DNA of 64,000 nucleotides from KBS-96 sp964247975 (GTDB lineage Bacteria; Acidobacteriota; Terriglobia; Bryobacterales; Bryobacteraceae), in assembly GCA_964247975.1 (NCBI GenBank), contig CAXTWH010000025.1, positions 1 to 64,000 of the forward strand. The letters run 5' to 3'. The notes below the pieces were generated by a model. That model made no database searches. It worked only from the letters and a program-made list of their open reading frames with translations, and was not told the origin of the DNA. The position numbers and the translations under genes were made by a program. Within the stretch, counting starts at the first letter, position 1, and every line of letters starts with the position of its first letter. Of this stretch, positions 34,680 to 44,577 are shown one piece after another.

Positions 34680-37355
34680 ATGCGCCTTCTTGCCCTTCTA
34701 AAACGTCGTAAGATCCGTTCGGAGCTGGATGAGGAAATGCAGTTTCACCGGGAACTGCGCGCACAGCAACTCGAAGCGATGGGCCTGAGTCGGAAAGCTG
34801 CCTGGGAAGAAGCCGGTCGCAAATTCGGCAACACAACTTTATACGAGGAGGATTCGCTCGGAGTGTGGAAATTTAATTGGCTGGAAGATTTCGGGGCCGA
34901 CATGCGTTACGCGGTTCGCTGGATGCGCGCTAAGCCGCTCTTCACCACGGTGATTATTGCTACGCTTGCGCTCGGAATCGGCGCCAATACCGCTATCTTC
35001 AGTCTCGCAAATGCGCTGCTGCTGCGAACGCTTCCGGTACGCGACGGGCAGCGCCTCTATTATGTTCATATTCTGCCCGGGCAACCGGATGGGGCAGGCA
35101 ATACGGGAAACCCGAATTCGTCTTTTAGCTACGCAGCCTATCGCTCACTACGCGAACAGACTCGCGCCTTTGAGAACGTTGTGGCCTACGTGCCTATTGG
35201 CTTTAACAAAATTGCGGTTCGCACCGGCAATATTCCCGAAGAAGCAGCAGTCGATATGGTGAGTGGCAACTTCTTCTCGGCGCTTGGTGTTCCGCTGATT
35301 TGTGGCAGTGGGTTCCGCGCAGACGACGAAGAAAAGGGCAGCAATGTTGCCGTAATCGGTTACGGGCTTTGGAACACGAAGTTCGGCCGCAACTGCTCCG
35401 CGCTGGGCAAAACGATTTTCATAAAGGGTCTTCCGTTCACGATTACCGGCATAGCGCCGCAGAAATTTCGCGGTGTGGAAAGTGCTCCTGCTACTGATGT
35501 ATGGGTCCCGCTGCAGCGTCGTCCGGAACTGAACGCTTGGGGGATGGACGGAAATAACTACAGATCCAATCTGAAGTGGTGGTGCTTGCGTTTGATAGCT
35601 CGTGTTCCACCTGGTATAACAGCAAACCAGGCTGCCGGCATCGCTTCACCTGGTTTTCTGCGAACTGCTTATGAACCGTTGGGCGGCAGACCGCAGAAGG
35701 ACGAAACACCCCGACGGCTTGAACTCGTTCCGGCCCGTGGACTCGGTGAACCTGATTTAAACAAGCCACTGAATCTTCTGCTCGGTATGGTGGCTTTAGT
35801 GCTACTGATTGCCTGCGCAAATGTGGCCATGCTGTTGGTGGCGCGTAACACTTCGCGGCAGCGTGAGTTCGGCATCCGCCTCGCCTTGGGTGGCGGCCAA
35901 ATGCGCCTTTTTCGTCAACTGCTCGCAGAAAGCTTTCTTTTGGTTGCAACGGGCGCGCTGCTCGGCTATGGTCTCGCCTGGCAAGGGACTACGCTCTTGG
36001 CGCGCTGGGCTGAAATCGACGCCTCGCTCACCCCGGATGCCACGGTGCTGTTGTTTACTCTTGTTATCTCAGCGATTATCGCTGTTGCGTTCGGTTTGGC
36101 ACCCTTGTTGATCGTCGGACAATCGCAAGCGTCCGGGCTACTTTCACAAAGTTCGCAATCCACTGGTTTCACCAGCCGCTCCGCTTCGCGATCACGCCAA
36201 ACTGTTCTGGTCATGCAAATTGCTCTCGGTCTTGTGCTTACAGCCGGGGCCGGTCTTTTTACCCGTAGTCTGCGCAACCTGGAAGGTCGCAAGCTCGGCT
36301 TTCAATCGGAAAGATTGTTAGCCTTTGGCATTAACGCTCCTCCAGATGCTCGCTCTGGGCCGAAGAACACGCGCTTCTTCGCCGACCTTCTCGAACGTGT
36401 GCGCGAAGTACCGGGAGTGCTGGCTGCTACGACGGTCGAAAATCGTCCGGGTACCGGCTGGAGCAACAACAATAACGCCTGGATTGACGGTTATACCGAC
36501 AAGCTCACGTCTAAAAATGGCTCGAATATGATGCGCTTTAACGATGTCGGTCCCGGTTATTTCGCAACAATGGGGATTCCCTTGCGGCAGGGGCGAGACT
36601 TCAACGAAGCCGATTCCGACAAAGCTCCTAAAGTCGCTATCGTCAACGAGACTTTCGCCCGGAATTTCTTCCCGGATCGTTCACCCCTCGGCCACACCGT
36701 TTCGTATACTTCTGAGTTTGGCTTTACCATTATCGGGATTGCTGCCGATTCGGCATACTCGTCCGTCCGGGAAGAAGCGATGCCAATGGCGTACTTTCCC
36801 AACGAGCAAGCGCTCGGCGCCATGCACATCGAGGTACGGACTGCGCTTAATCCCGAACTGCTGATTCCTGAAATTCGAAAGCGGGTGGCCGCTTATAACC
36901 CCGATCTTGCATTGTTGCAGCCTCGAACCCAAGCCGCAGAATTCGCGTCCACCATCAACACCGAACGTCTTCTCGCGCGTCTTGCACTGTTTTTTGGCGC
37001 AATGGCTGTTCTGCTGGTGGCGACAGGTCTTTATGGAACGCTGTCCTATCGAGTCAGCAGGCGAACGTCTGAGCTTGGCATCCGTATAGCCCTGGGCGCA
37101 CAGAACCGGCAGATCTTTTTGCTTGTTCTGCGAGAAAGTCTGTGGATCCTGTTGATTGGCCTCAGTCTGGGTATTCCGCTGGCTATCGCTGCCGGACGCT
37201 GGCTGGCATCGCTGCTCTTTGAACTGACGCCCAGTGATCCGCTTTCACTCGCCATTGCGATTACCGGCCTTACTTTCGTTACCATCGCCGCTAGTCTGCT
37301 GCCCGCACATCGCGCGGCTTCGGTTGACCCACTTTCCGCACTACGCCATGAATAA
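34680..37355 (+). CDS. ABC transporter permease, acidobacterial duplicated orphan permease (ADOP) type
   Basis: An 891-residue membrane protein of the MacB/FtsX superfamily. A short cytoplasmic N-terminal helical segment (ELDEEMQFHRELRAQQLEAMG, here cited only to 20: ELDEEMQFHRELRAQQLEAM) precedes two tandem permease units. Each has a MacB-like periplasmic core and FtsX transmembrane helices. The first begins TTVIIATLALGIGANTAIFS; the first FtsX helices carry LLIACANVAMLLVARNTSRQ. The second unit ends with SLLPAHRAASVDPLSALRHE, the standard C-terminus. No ATPase gene is adjacent, hence 'orphan'. It is co-transcribed with PadR. The substrate is unknown; such proteins are often guessed to export peptides or lipids. 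Confidence 0.93.
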   Translation: MRLLALLKRRKIRSELDEEMQFHRELRAQQLEAMGLSRKAAWEEAGRKFGNTTLYEEDSLGVWKFNWLEDFGADMRYAVRWMRAKPLFTTVIIATLALGIGANTAIFSLANALLLRTLPVRDGQRLYYVHILPGQPDGAGNTGNPNSSFSYAAYRSLREQTRAFENVVAYVPIGFNKIAVRTGNIPEEAAVDMVSGNFFSALGVPLICGSGFRADDEEKGSNVAVIGYGLWNTKFGRNCSALGKTIFIKGLPFTITGIAPQKFRGVESAPATDVWVPLQRRPELNAWGMDGNNYRSNLKWWCLRLIARVPPGITANQAAGIASPGFLRTAYEPLGGRPQKDETPRRLELVPARGLGEPDLNKPLNLLLGMVALVLLIACANVAMLLVARNTSRQREFGIRLALGGGQMRLFRQLLAESFLLVATGALLGYGLAWQGTTLLARWAEIDASLTPDATVLLFTLVISAIIAVAFGLAPLLIVGQSQASGLLSQSSQSTGFTSRSASRSRQTVLVMQIALGLVLTAGAGLFTRSLRNLEGRKLGFQSERLLAFGINAPPDARSGPKNTRFFADLLERVREVPGVLAATTVENRPGTGWSNNNNAWIDGYTDKLTSKNGSNMMRFNDVGPGYFATMGIPLRQGRDFNEADSDKAPKVAIVNETFARNFFPDRSPLGHTVSYTSEFGFTIIGIAADSAYSSVREEAMPMAYFPNEQALGAMHIEVRTALNPELLIPEIRKRVAAYNPDLALLQPRTQAAEFASTINTERLLARLALFFGAMAVLLVATGLYGTLSYRVSRRTSELGIRIALGAQNRQIFLLVLRESLWILLIGLSLGIPLAIAAGRWLASLLFELTPSDPLSLAIAITGLTFVTIAASLLPAHRAASVDPLSALRHE

Positions 37356-37370
37356 AGGATCTGACCACCC

Positions 37371-37859
37371 TTAAAAGCTGGAACAACTGTTTGGATACTT
37401 CCGGCCGTTCACCACTACCCAGCCGTTATCGGCTCCGCGATGGGTGGAACAGTGAACATCATGGATACCGGCGGCAAAGCGTCCGGTGTGGTCAAAGAAA
37501 GCCTGCCCATAAGCAAACACGGCAGCCTTCGCCGGAGCCGTTACTTTGCCGTCCAGATCGTCGTTCGTGACCACTTCAATCAGCTTTGTGCTGTTATCAG
37601 CAAAAGTAACGAGCAGCGGCAGAATTTCGTGCGCGCCGTGTTGGCCTGCCCGCTGCGGACGCGAAGGGCTAATGGTGACTCCGCAAACCATGACATTATC
37701 AACTAGTCTTTGCGAACCGGCGCTAAGTAATTGTGCCAGCTTTGCATTCACTTCTCCAGTGCAGGCAGAAGGCACCGGCACATCCTGAGCGCGGCGATGC
37801 GCAGCAAAACCGGTGCAAAAACAAAGCAGGATCAAGAATGATGGTTGAAGAAGTTTCAT
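37371..37859 (-). CDS. Small exported protein of unknown function
   Basis: A 162-residue protein from ATG 37859 (a TTG two codons earlier is the alternative). The N-terminus MKLLQPSFLILLCFCTGFAA is a signal peptide. The mature part has four cysteines (SACTGEV, VMVCGVT, VHCSTHRG and PNSCSSF) consistent with disulfides, and a VVNGRKYPNSC end. No family was recognised. It converges on the ADOP gene (15 bp apart) and begins just after a strong terminator hairpin, so it must have its own promoter or depend on read-through from anmK. Confidence 0.7.
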   Translation of the reverse strand: MKLLQPSFLILLCFCTGFAAHRRAQDVPVPSACTGEVNAKLAQLLSAGSQRLVDNVMVCGVTISPSRPQRAGQHGAHEILPLLVTFADNSTKLIEVVTNDDLDGKVTAPAKAAVFAYGQAFFDHTGRFAAGIHDVHCSTHRGADNGWVVVNGRKYPNSCSSF

Positions 37860-37866
37860 AAGCAAT

Positions 37867-37903
37867 AAAAAAGGATGGCCGTTTTTATCCGGTCATCCTT
37901 TTT
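37867..37903. terminator. Rho-independent terminator between anmK and the small exported protein gene
   Basis: A hairpin with A-rich and T-rich ends: left arm AAAAAGGATGGCCG and right arm CGGTCATCCTTTTT, with one mismatch in the stem and a T-rich loop. The symmetry of the A and T tracts means it could work in both directions, but only the minus-strand anmK (stop at 37923) ends near it. Confidence 0.8.
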
Positions 37904-37922
37904 CAGTAGACATCCGTATCAG

Positions 37923-39272
37923 TTAACGCGCGGCGGCTTTTACTTTAGTGGATTGCGATGGCCGCTTTACCGTGTTCTTCACGGCAGTTCGCGTTTTATG
38001 ACTGGCGCCGTTGCGGGTGCCGTTTATTACTGCTACCCGGCCATCAGCATGAACCAGCTCCGTTCCTCCACTGCGAGCGTTGAGCGAGGTTCCATTAGCG
38101 TTGTCGGTGGAATTGCCGTTGCGCGGCGCGCCGTTGGGCGTAATTTTCCCGAGAACTACCGGACGCCTTGCTCCGGTAGCTGGAGGAACGTTCGATGGCC
38201 GTTGATGGGCCGTTTCGTAAGCCAGCACAGCGAAGGCGACAGCTTCTTTAGCGTCCACGTCGAGACCGGCTTCGGAAGTTTCCAGCACCGGAATCGGGTC
38301 CATCGCTTTCCGCAGCATTCCCATCAGCGTGGGGTTATGCACACCGCCGCCGGACACGAAGATTTCATCAATGCGCATCTCGGGCATGATGAAATTGCGA
38401 ATGCCAAGCGCCACGCTTTCCGCCGTTAAGGCGGTGGCGGTAGCAATCAAGTCTTCCGTGCTCAATTCCGTATCGAGCAGCTTGCTGACAAACTCCGCGC
38501 CGTACTGTTCGCGGCCCGCCGTTTTCGGCGGTTTCGCGCGCAGGTATTTGTCGCGCAGAAGTTTGTTCAACAACTTCGGATCGATATTGCCGGAAGCAGC
38601 GATGGCACCGTCGCGATCAAAGGTTTGACGACCTAACGTGATGCGCGAAACCAGTTGATCGATCACCATATTGCCGGGGCCGGTATCGAAAGCAATCAGC
38701 TTATCGGTGCTGGAGTTCGGAGGAATCGCCGTTAGGTTAGCGATGCCGCCGATATTCACAGCCACGCGCCCGCGTCCGCGAGAACGCAGCAGCAGATAAT
38801 CCAGATAAGGAACCAGCGGCGCGCCTTTGCCGCCAGCCGCCATGTCGCGTTCGCGGAAATTCGAAATAACCGAAATTCCCGTGCGCTCGCTAATCACACT
38901 CGATTCCCCGATCTGCATGGTGCTTGCGACTTTTTTCCCCAGGTAAGGCGCATTTTGCCCTTCGTGGTAAATCGTCTGCCCATGACAACCGATCAGCTTG
39001 ATGGAGGCAAGTGGAATGTCGCCACGCTCGGCAGTTTCCTCGACGGCTTCGGCGTACAATTCACCGAGTAGAAAATTCAGCCGCGAGATATCTGACGTAT
39101 GCGTGTTGGCATTGGATATGCCTAACAAAGCTTCTCGAACTTTTCGAGGATAAGGGATCGAATGACTCGTCAAGACGTTAATTTTCGCCTTGTAGCCCGA
39201 ACCGGAGATGTCAATGATGGCGACATCGATTCCGTCGAGCGAAGTCCCACTCATGATGCCAGCAACTCTCAT
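37923..39272 (-). CDS. anmK: Anhydro-N-acetylmuramic acid kinase AnmK
   Basis: AnmK phosphorylates and opens 1,6-anhydro-MurNAc in cell-wall recycling. The 449-residue protein starts MRVAGIMSGTSLDGIDVAI, the family hallmark. It carries GCHGQTIYHEG, NIGGIANLT, FDTGPGNMVID and FVSGGGVHNPTL. The catalytic Asp is the one in SLDGID. The conserved domain ends near GARRPVVLGKITP at about residue 379, and the last 70 residues are an extra Asn/Gly/Thr/Arg/Lys-rich tail. It overlaps mutS by 4 bp (ATGA) and is followed by a terminator. Confidence 0.95.
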   Translation of the reverse strand: MRVAGIMSGTSLDGIDVAIIDISGSGYKAKINVLTSHSIPYPRKVREALLGISNANTHTSDISRLNFLLGELYAEAVEETAERGDIPLASIKLIGCHGQTIYHEGQNAPYLGKKVASTMQIGESSVISERTGISVISNFRERDMAAGGKGAPLVPYLDYLLLRSRGRGRVAVNIGGIANLTAIPPNSSTDKLIAFDTGPGNMVIDQLVSRITLGRQTFDRDGAIAASGNIDPKLLNKLLRDKYLRAKPPKTAGREQYGAEFVSKLLDTELSTEDLIATATALTAESVALGIRNFIMPEMRIDEIFVSGGGVHNPTLMGMLRKAMDPIPVLETSEAGLDVDAKEAVAFAVLAYETAHQRPSNVPPATGARRPVVLGKITPNGAPRNGNSTDNANGTSLNARSGGTELVHADGRVAVINGTRNGASHKTRTAVKNTVKRPSQSTKVKAAAR

Positions 39273-41848
39273 CGTATTAGTAACTCTTGCTGCAATTCGT
39301 GTAGTATCTGTAACGCCTCAATTGGCCGCATTTCGTTCACATTCAAAGCCCTGATCCGGTCCGCAAGAACCTGATTGACGGGCTCAAACAGCTTAATCTG
39401 AACGGGCGTTCCTGAGTCGTTCGGGGTTAGCTCCTCGGAAACCGAGTGCTCCCTTCTTTCATGATGCAATAAAATGACCCTCGCCCGCTCAATTACTTGC
39501 AAAGGAAGTGCAGCCAATCGCGCTACTTCGATACCATAACTTTTGTCTGCAGGACCCGGTTCCACCTTTCTTATGAATAAGATCTGGTCGCCAGACTCCT
39601 TCACGGAGACGTGTAAATTTCTTACGCCAGAAAGTTGATTTGCTAAGTCCGTCAGCTCGTGATAGTGCGTGGCAAACAGAGTTTTAGCAGAAATATGGTC
39701 GTGAATATGCTCGGCTACGGCCCAGGCCAGCGCCAACCCATCGTAGGTGGACGTGCCGCGCCCGATTTCGTCCAGGACTATGAAGCTATTAGACGTAGCA
39801 GTGTTCAGAATAGTTGCGGTTTCGGTCATCTCCACCATGAAGGTGGAACGGCCCTGCGCCAAGTTGTCGGCTGCGCCGATGCGGGTAAATACCCGGTCCA
39901 CCAGCGGCAGCACCGCTTTGCCAGCCGGAACAAACGAACCCATTTGGGCCAGAATCAGCATCAGCGCGGCTTGCCTGAGATAAGTGGACTTGCCGCCCAT
40001 GTTCGGCCCGGTAATTACAGCTACATAGCATTCATCAGAATGCAAATATAAGTCATTAGGTATAAAGCGATTTGCGTCCCGCTCTGTCAGGTTTTCGATT
40101 ACCGGATGACGGCCCGCTTCTACCCGGAACTCCCGGCCGTCAGAAAATTGCGGGCGCACATAACGATTTTCGACCGCGACCTGCGCTAAATTACAACAAA
40201 AATCCAGTTCCGCTACAGCCAAAGCAGCAGCTTTGATTCTTGCTGCCTGCGCTGCGACAAAGGATCGGATTTCTCCAAAGAGCGTCCGTTCAATGTCGAG
40301 AATTCGTTCTTCGGCGGAAAGAATCTTCGATTCCAGTTCTTTCAACTCCGGCGTGGTGAACCGCTCGGCATTGGCTAAAGTTTGTTTTCGCTCGTAAGTG
40401 CGTGGCACCAGATGCAGGTTCGATTTTGAAATTTCAATGTAGTAGCCGAAAACGTTGTTGAAGCGAACCTTCAAAGATTGAATGGCGGTGGCTTGGCGCT
40501 CGCGCGTTTCAATCGCAGCGATGTACTGGCGGCTGTTATGGCAGATATCGCGCAACTCGTCCAGGACCGGATCAAAGCCGTTGCGAATGGTTCCGCCTTC
40601 GGCAAAGTTTACGGGAGGCTCGTCCGACAGCGCGGCTAAAATTTTGTCCCGCGCATCGGCTACCGTGTCGAATTCCTGTTTCAGCCGGGCCGATTGAAGC
40701 ATGGCTGTTTGCCGCGCCAATTCTGGCAGTTTTGCAAGCGAAGCGCCAAGCGCCACTACATCGCGCGGATTGCCTGTTCCGAGAGAGATTTTTGCCAGCA
40801 GGCGTTCCAGATCCAGAATCTGGCCTAACGTTTTTCGCAGTTCTGTGCGAACAATCACTTTTCCGCTCAACTCCTGCACGGCATCCAAACGGGATTCGAT
40901 TTCGGCCAGATCGCAGGATGGATACAAAATGCGCTGGCGCAGCAGGCGTCCGCCCATGCCCGTGCAAGTCTGGTCGAGCACATAAACCAAGGTGGAATCG
41001 CGCCGCTCGCCCGCGAAAAGCGGATCGAGCAGTTCCAGGTTCCGCACCGTGGCCGCATCGAGCATCATGTAATCGCTGCGCTCGTAAAACGCAGGCGCGG
41101 TTAAATGTTCCAGCGCGGAACGCTGCGTATCGCGCAGATAATGAAGGATCGCACCCGCCGCAGCAGTGGCCAGCGGCTTTCCGTTTAAGCCGCAGCCATC
41201 AAGCGAAAGCAGCTTGAAGTGTTCCAGAATCTGGCGAGCCGCCACATCAGCAGCAAAGATTGAGCGAGGCAGCGGCGTTTCCAGGCAGGAAGTTCCGAAC
41301 GGCTGGTCTTCCGGATGCACCACTTCACGCGTATTTAAAAGCTCAAGCGCGGGAGCGAGTTCAGCGGCGGTTATTTCCGTTGCCCGAAATTCGCCGGTGG
41401 AAATATCCACGTAAGCCAAACCAATTCGTCCACCCTTGCCGCAGACCGCAGCCAGATAGTTATTTTCGTGCGAGCGGAGCAGTCCTGGCTCAATGGCAGT
41501 ACCGGGCGTAATGATGCGAGTGAGTTCGCGGCGAACCAGTTTTTTTCCTGGTCCGGCTTCTTCCATCTGCTCGCAGAGAGCAACGCGATAACCCTTTTGT
41601 ATGAGCCGGGCGATGTAGCCTTCCGCTGCATGAAACGGCACGCCGCACATAGGAACCGGCTCGCCTTTTTCTTTGTTGCGAGCGGTCAGCGTGATTTCCA
41701 GTTCACGGGCCGCAATGACCGCGTCCTCATAGAAAAGCTCGTAGAAATCACCAAGTCGAAATAACAGCAGGGCTCCGTTCACCTGCTGCTTTACGGTCTG
41801 GTATTGCCGCATCAAGGGCGTAGATGGCTCAACAGTCATCAGTGACAT
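39269..41848 (-). CDS. mutS: DNA mismatch repair ATPase MutS
   Basis: MutS recognises mismatches and recruits MutL. From ATG 41848 it has 859 residues. The mismatch-binding domain has LLLFRLGDFYELFYEDA, with the Phe-x-Glu (FYE) wedge. The ATPase has Walker A TGPNMGGKSTYLR, the Walker B region IVLDEIGRGTSTYDGLALAW, and ATHYHEL downstream. The frame is open to 41908, but the extra 20 residues have no family similarity; ATG 41839 is a third option. It is coupled to anmK. MutL is not in the window. Confidence 0.96.
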   Translation of the reverse strand: MSLMTVEPSTPLMRQYQTVKQQVNGALLLFRLGDFYELFYEDAVIAARELEITLTARNKEKGEPVPMCGVPFHAAEGYIARLIQKGYRVALCEQMEEAGPGKKLVRRELTRIITPGTAIEPGLLRSHENNYLAAVCGKGGRIGLAYVDISTGEFRATEITAAELAPALELLNTREVVHPEDQPFGTSCLETPLPRSIFAADVAARQILEHFKLLSLDGCGLNGKPLATAAAGAILHYLRDTQRSALEHLTAPAFYERSDYMMLDAATVRNLELLDPLFAGERRDSTLVYVLDQTCTGMGGRLLRQRILYPSCDLAEIESRLDAVQELSGKVIVRTELRKTLGQILDLERLLAKISLGTGNPRDVVALGASLAKLPELARQTAMLQSARLKQEFDTVADARDKILAALSDEPPVNFAEGGTIRNGFDPVLDELRDICHNSRQYIAAIETRERQATAIQSLKVRFNNVFGYYIEISKSNLHLVPRTYERKQTLANAERFTTPELKELESKILSAEERILDIERTLFGEIRSFVAAQAARIKAAALAVAELDFCCNLAQVAVENRYVRPQFSDGREFRVEAGRHPVIENLTERDANRFIPNDLYLHSDECYVAVITGPNMGGKSTYLRQAALMLILAQMGSFVPAGKAVLPLVDRVFTRIGAADNLAQGRSTFMVEMTETATILNTATSNSFIVLDEIGRGTSTYDGLALAWAVAEHIHDHISAKTLFATHYHELTDLANQLSGVRNLHVSVKESGDQILFIRKVEPGPADKSYGIEVARLAALPLQVIERARVILLHHERREHSVSEELTPNDSGTPVQIKLFEPVNQVLADRIRALNVNEMRPIEALQILHELQQELLIR

Positions 41849-42030
41849 AGGAGCACGAACCGCAACCGGAGCGGCAGCGCGTTTAAGTACAAATAGAAAT
41901 GATCGCAAGTGTGAGGCTATTAGACAAGTACTGCCGAACAGATTGTTGCGAATGAATGAGTTAAACTGCGGTTCGTTTTAATCGAACGGCGCTTGCATAT
42001 TCGATTTTTTTGTGCAAGGGCGAAGGTGAT

Positions 42031-43335
42031 TTATGCGTACAAGCCGCGTTGTTTGATGGCGAAAGCTACGCGGTCCAGCGCCAGCATGTAAGCGGCGGTG
42101 CGGTTATTCACGCCATGCTTTTCGGCGTAAGCCAATACATCGTTGAAGCTGAACACCATGATCTCTTCCAACCGCTCATTGACCATGTTTTCGTTCCAGA
42201 AGTACCCTTGGCGGTCCTGCACCCATTCAAAATAAGAAACAGTGACGCCGCCCGCGTTGGCCAGGATATCGGGAATCACGAAAATTCCCTTTTCCGCCAG
42301 AATCGCATCCGCTACGGAAGTGGTAGGGCCGTTCGCGCCTTCGCACAGGATTTTAGCTTTCACCGCATGAGCGTTGGCCGATGTGATCACGTTTTCACGC
42401 GCTGCCGGAAGAAGCACGTCACAAGGAAGCAGAAACGCTTCGTCCTTGTCCATGTCTTCCGCTTCCGGAAAGCCGATGATCGATCCAGTTTCCTGGCGAT
42501 ACTGGGCCAAAGCGGGGATGTTCAAGCCGTGGCGGTTCACCACCGCGCCGTCATATTCCACAATGGCGATGATTTTGAAACCGGCCTGGTACATCAAATG
42601 CGCGGCCATGCCGCCCACGTTGCCGAAGCCTTGAATAATGACGCGGGTATCCTGCGGCGCGAGACCGAACCGCTTCAACGCTTGCAGGGTGACGAACATA
42701 CAGCCGCGCCCGGTGGCTTCGCGGCGGCCCCGCGAACCGCCCAAGTTGAACGGCTTGCCGGTGACAACAGCGGTGACGGTCTGGTGCTTGTGCATGGAGT
42801 AAGTGTCCATGATCCAGGCCATTGTTTGCTCGTTTGTGTTCATGTCGGGCGCGGGCACATCGCGCTCCGGCCCGATGAAATCGAAAATTTCGGCAGTGTA
42901 GCGGCGGGTGATGCGTTCAAGTTCGCCTTCGCTGAGGATGGAAGGATCGCAGATCACGCCGCCTTTTGCGCCGCCGAACGGAATATTGACCACCGCGCAC
43001 TTCCAGGTCATCCACGAAGCCAGCGCGCGGATTTCATCAAGCGAAACATCAGGAGCGTAACGAATACCGCCTTTGGCCGGTCCGCGAGCAATGGAGTGCT
43101 GCACGCGATAGCCGGTAAACACTTCCACGCGGCCATCGTCGAGCACCACTGGAATATTTACGGTCAGCTCCATCGCGGGCGAACGAAGAACTTTTTGCAC
43201 ACCATCATCCAGCCCAAGCCGCTGGGCTGCTTCATTGAAACGCATTTCAGCCGAAATCCAAGGGTTAGTTTCGTGCGGATCGAGCGGGTGGTGAATGTGT
43301 GGCGGATCGACGGACGGAGTCGCTTCAACAATCAT
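42031..43335 (-). CDS. Glu/Leu/Phe/Val dehydrogenase, glutamate dehydrogenase type
   Basis: The 434-residue enzyme interconverts glutamate and 2-oxoglutarate plus ammonia (substrate assigned from family membership). The dimerisation/catalytic domain carries GGIRYAPDVSLDEI and the lysine motif FGGAKGGVICDP. The Rossmann domain carries VIIQGFGNVGGMAAHL, followed by LCEGANGPTT. Length is that of hexameric GDH. A longer antisense open frame exists but has no family features. No neighbour is clearly linked. Confidence 0.94.
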   Translation of the reverse strand: MIVEATPSVDPPHIHHPLDPHETNPWISAEMRFNEAAQRLGLDDGVQKVLRSPAMELTVNIPVVLDDGRVEVFTGYRVQHSIARGPAKGGIRYAPDVSLDEIRALASWMTWKCAVVNIPFGGAKGGVICDPSILSEGELERITRRYTAEIFDFIGPERDVPAPDMNTNEQTMAWIMDTYSMHKHQTVTAVVTGKPFNLGGSRGRREATGRGCMFVTLQALKRFGLAPQDTRVIIQGFGNVGGMAAHLMYQAGFKIIAIVEYDGAVVNRHGLNIPALAQYRQETGSIIGFPEAEDMDKDEAFLLPCDVLLPAARENVITSANAHAVKAKILCEGANGPTTSVADAILAEKGIFVIPDILANAGGVTVSYFEWVQDRQGYFWNENMVNERLEEIMVFSFNDVLAYAEKHGVNNRTAAYMLALDRVAFAIKQRGLYA

Positions 43336-43488
43336 GAGAAATATCTACTCCCACGGTTTATTATGGCAACTCTCATGACGAGGGTGAACAGTTGAGAGGC
43401 AGAAAACGAGCGGAACGGAAAGATCTGAGGCGGTTGAGTTTGGCAAGGTCATGAGCAAGAATGTTGTCTTTATTGCTGTAATCTCCCA

Positions 43489-44130
43489 ATGAAGGACGCA
43501 ACAAAGAGAATTTCACTGTTCCTGCAACGCTACCCGCAGGTTTATCACGTTTCCTTGTGTTCAAACCCGCGTACCGTTGTTGAATTAGGTTTGTTGAGCG
43601 CGGCAGGCATTCTTAATTTACTGGAACTGCCCACTTCCTTGCGAAAACCTTTACAGGAATCGCAGCGAAAAGCGATCACCCGCCTGAGCCATCCTGTACA
43701 CGGATTATTTTTCCTGAATGATCAGATTCCTTTGGCACCCGCCGCACTTGATCGCTGTCTTCAGGGCAGCACAGTAACTGAGTGGTATGAGGAGCTGAAC
43801 CATCGCATCTTCTTCTGGCTGTCGCGTTCCCGGGTGGATCGCTTCGCCGCCGCCCGTAAAGCGATTTCGCCGGCCAGAACGCTTTTTGTTCTGAACACGG
43901 AGCAGCTTCTGGGAACGCAACCCGAATCATTCGATCTTTGCCACTTCAATTCCGGTAGTGCCATACGCAAAGCAGTGCCGCGCAGTTTGGCAAGTTTTCA
44001 AAGTTTAGCTGTGTATCCTTTAGTGGAGCGTGCGAGGCAGTATGGATGGAAGCGGGCGGCAGTTGAATTATCTACTCGCCGCAATCAGCTTGTTATCCAG
44101 AACGCCATTGAGCGGATCGAAACTTTGTAA
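43489..44130 (+). CDS. Uncharacterised protein, DUF7002-like
   Basis: A 213-residue protein. FLQRYPQVYHVSL and a following VELGLLSAAGIL (GLLS after a helix) recall a family of uncharacterised proteins with ADP-ribosyltransferase-like pattern, here called DUF7002-like from memory. RIFFWLSRSRVDRF in the middle and FNSGSAIRKAVPR in the C-terminal third fit that family. No signal peptide or transmembrane segment. The coding region is intact and starts 153 bp from the divergent gdh gene. The function is unknown. Confidence 0.6.
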   Translation: MKDATKRISLFLQRYPQVYHVSLCSNPRTVVELGLLSAAGILNLLELPTSLRKPLQESQRKAITRLSHPVHGLFFLNDQIPLAPAALDRCLQGSTVTEWYEELNHRIFFWLSRSRVDRFAAARKAISPARTLFVLNTEQLLGTQPESFDLCHFNSGSAIRKAVPRSLASFQSLAVYPLVERARQYGWKRAAVELSTRRNQLVIQNAIERIETL

Positions 44131-44478
44131 GCCGTTTTCAGAGTTTCCCGTTACACTGAACAGAAAAGTGAATTGGCGTAGGGATTTGCCACGCTTTTGC
44201 AAATTAGTTCTGCGCGAGTAACGCCTTACGGGTATCGCCGGTCTCAGGCTCGTGCCACAAAGGGGTTCATTTGTTAGCGCCGGCAGCAATGAACAACAGG
44301 GTCGGGCCGCTCGGGAGATAAACGCTGGGCCGTCAGCGGCGATCAATCCAACGTTTTCTCCTCCGACTGCCGGGTAGCATGTAACCAAACCACAGTCTAT
44401 GAGGATTTGACCCGACGTGATTACATAACTTTGTCGCATCCGTACTAAACAAATTCATCGAAAAGACCTGAACTTCTT
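44131..44478. other. Intergenic stretch, no gene seen
   Basis: No coding signature was recognised on either strand of these 348 bases. It is the flank between the DUF7002-like gene and the first copy of the 99-bp repeat. Confidence 0.4.
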
Positions 44479-44577
44479 GCCCAAATTCGGGACAGCGGCA
44501 CATAAAATCTGAGAACCTAGCCCAGTTGCTTACCACCTGCTCGGATTTTCTGTACCTCTGTCCCAATTAGCCGATGA
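44479..44577. repeat. 99-bp palindromic repeat element, copy A
   Basis: This 99-bp sequence recurs at 45666-45764 in the same orientation with roughly ten substitutions. Its inner 76 bp (44489-44564) carry imperfect terminal inverted repeats: GGGACAGCGGCACATAAAATC on one side only partly matches the other end, where GATTTTCTGTACCTCTGTCCC reads in reverse complement. The outer flanks (GCCCAAATTC and CAATTAGCCGATGA) are also shared with copy B. The structure resembles a MITE or a REP-like element mobilised in trans. Sequence quoted in pieces; the repeat itself is seen directly. Confidence 0.9.

Noticed and set aside
42010..43395. A 461-residue plus-strand open frame opposite the glutamate dehydrogenase gene, longer than the gene itself
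   Set aside because: It has no recognisable domain and is His/Arg/Val-rich in the way expected of the antisense frame of a GC-rich gene. The minus-strand gene has clear dehydrogenase motifs.
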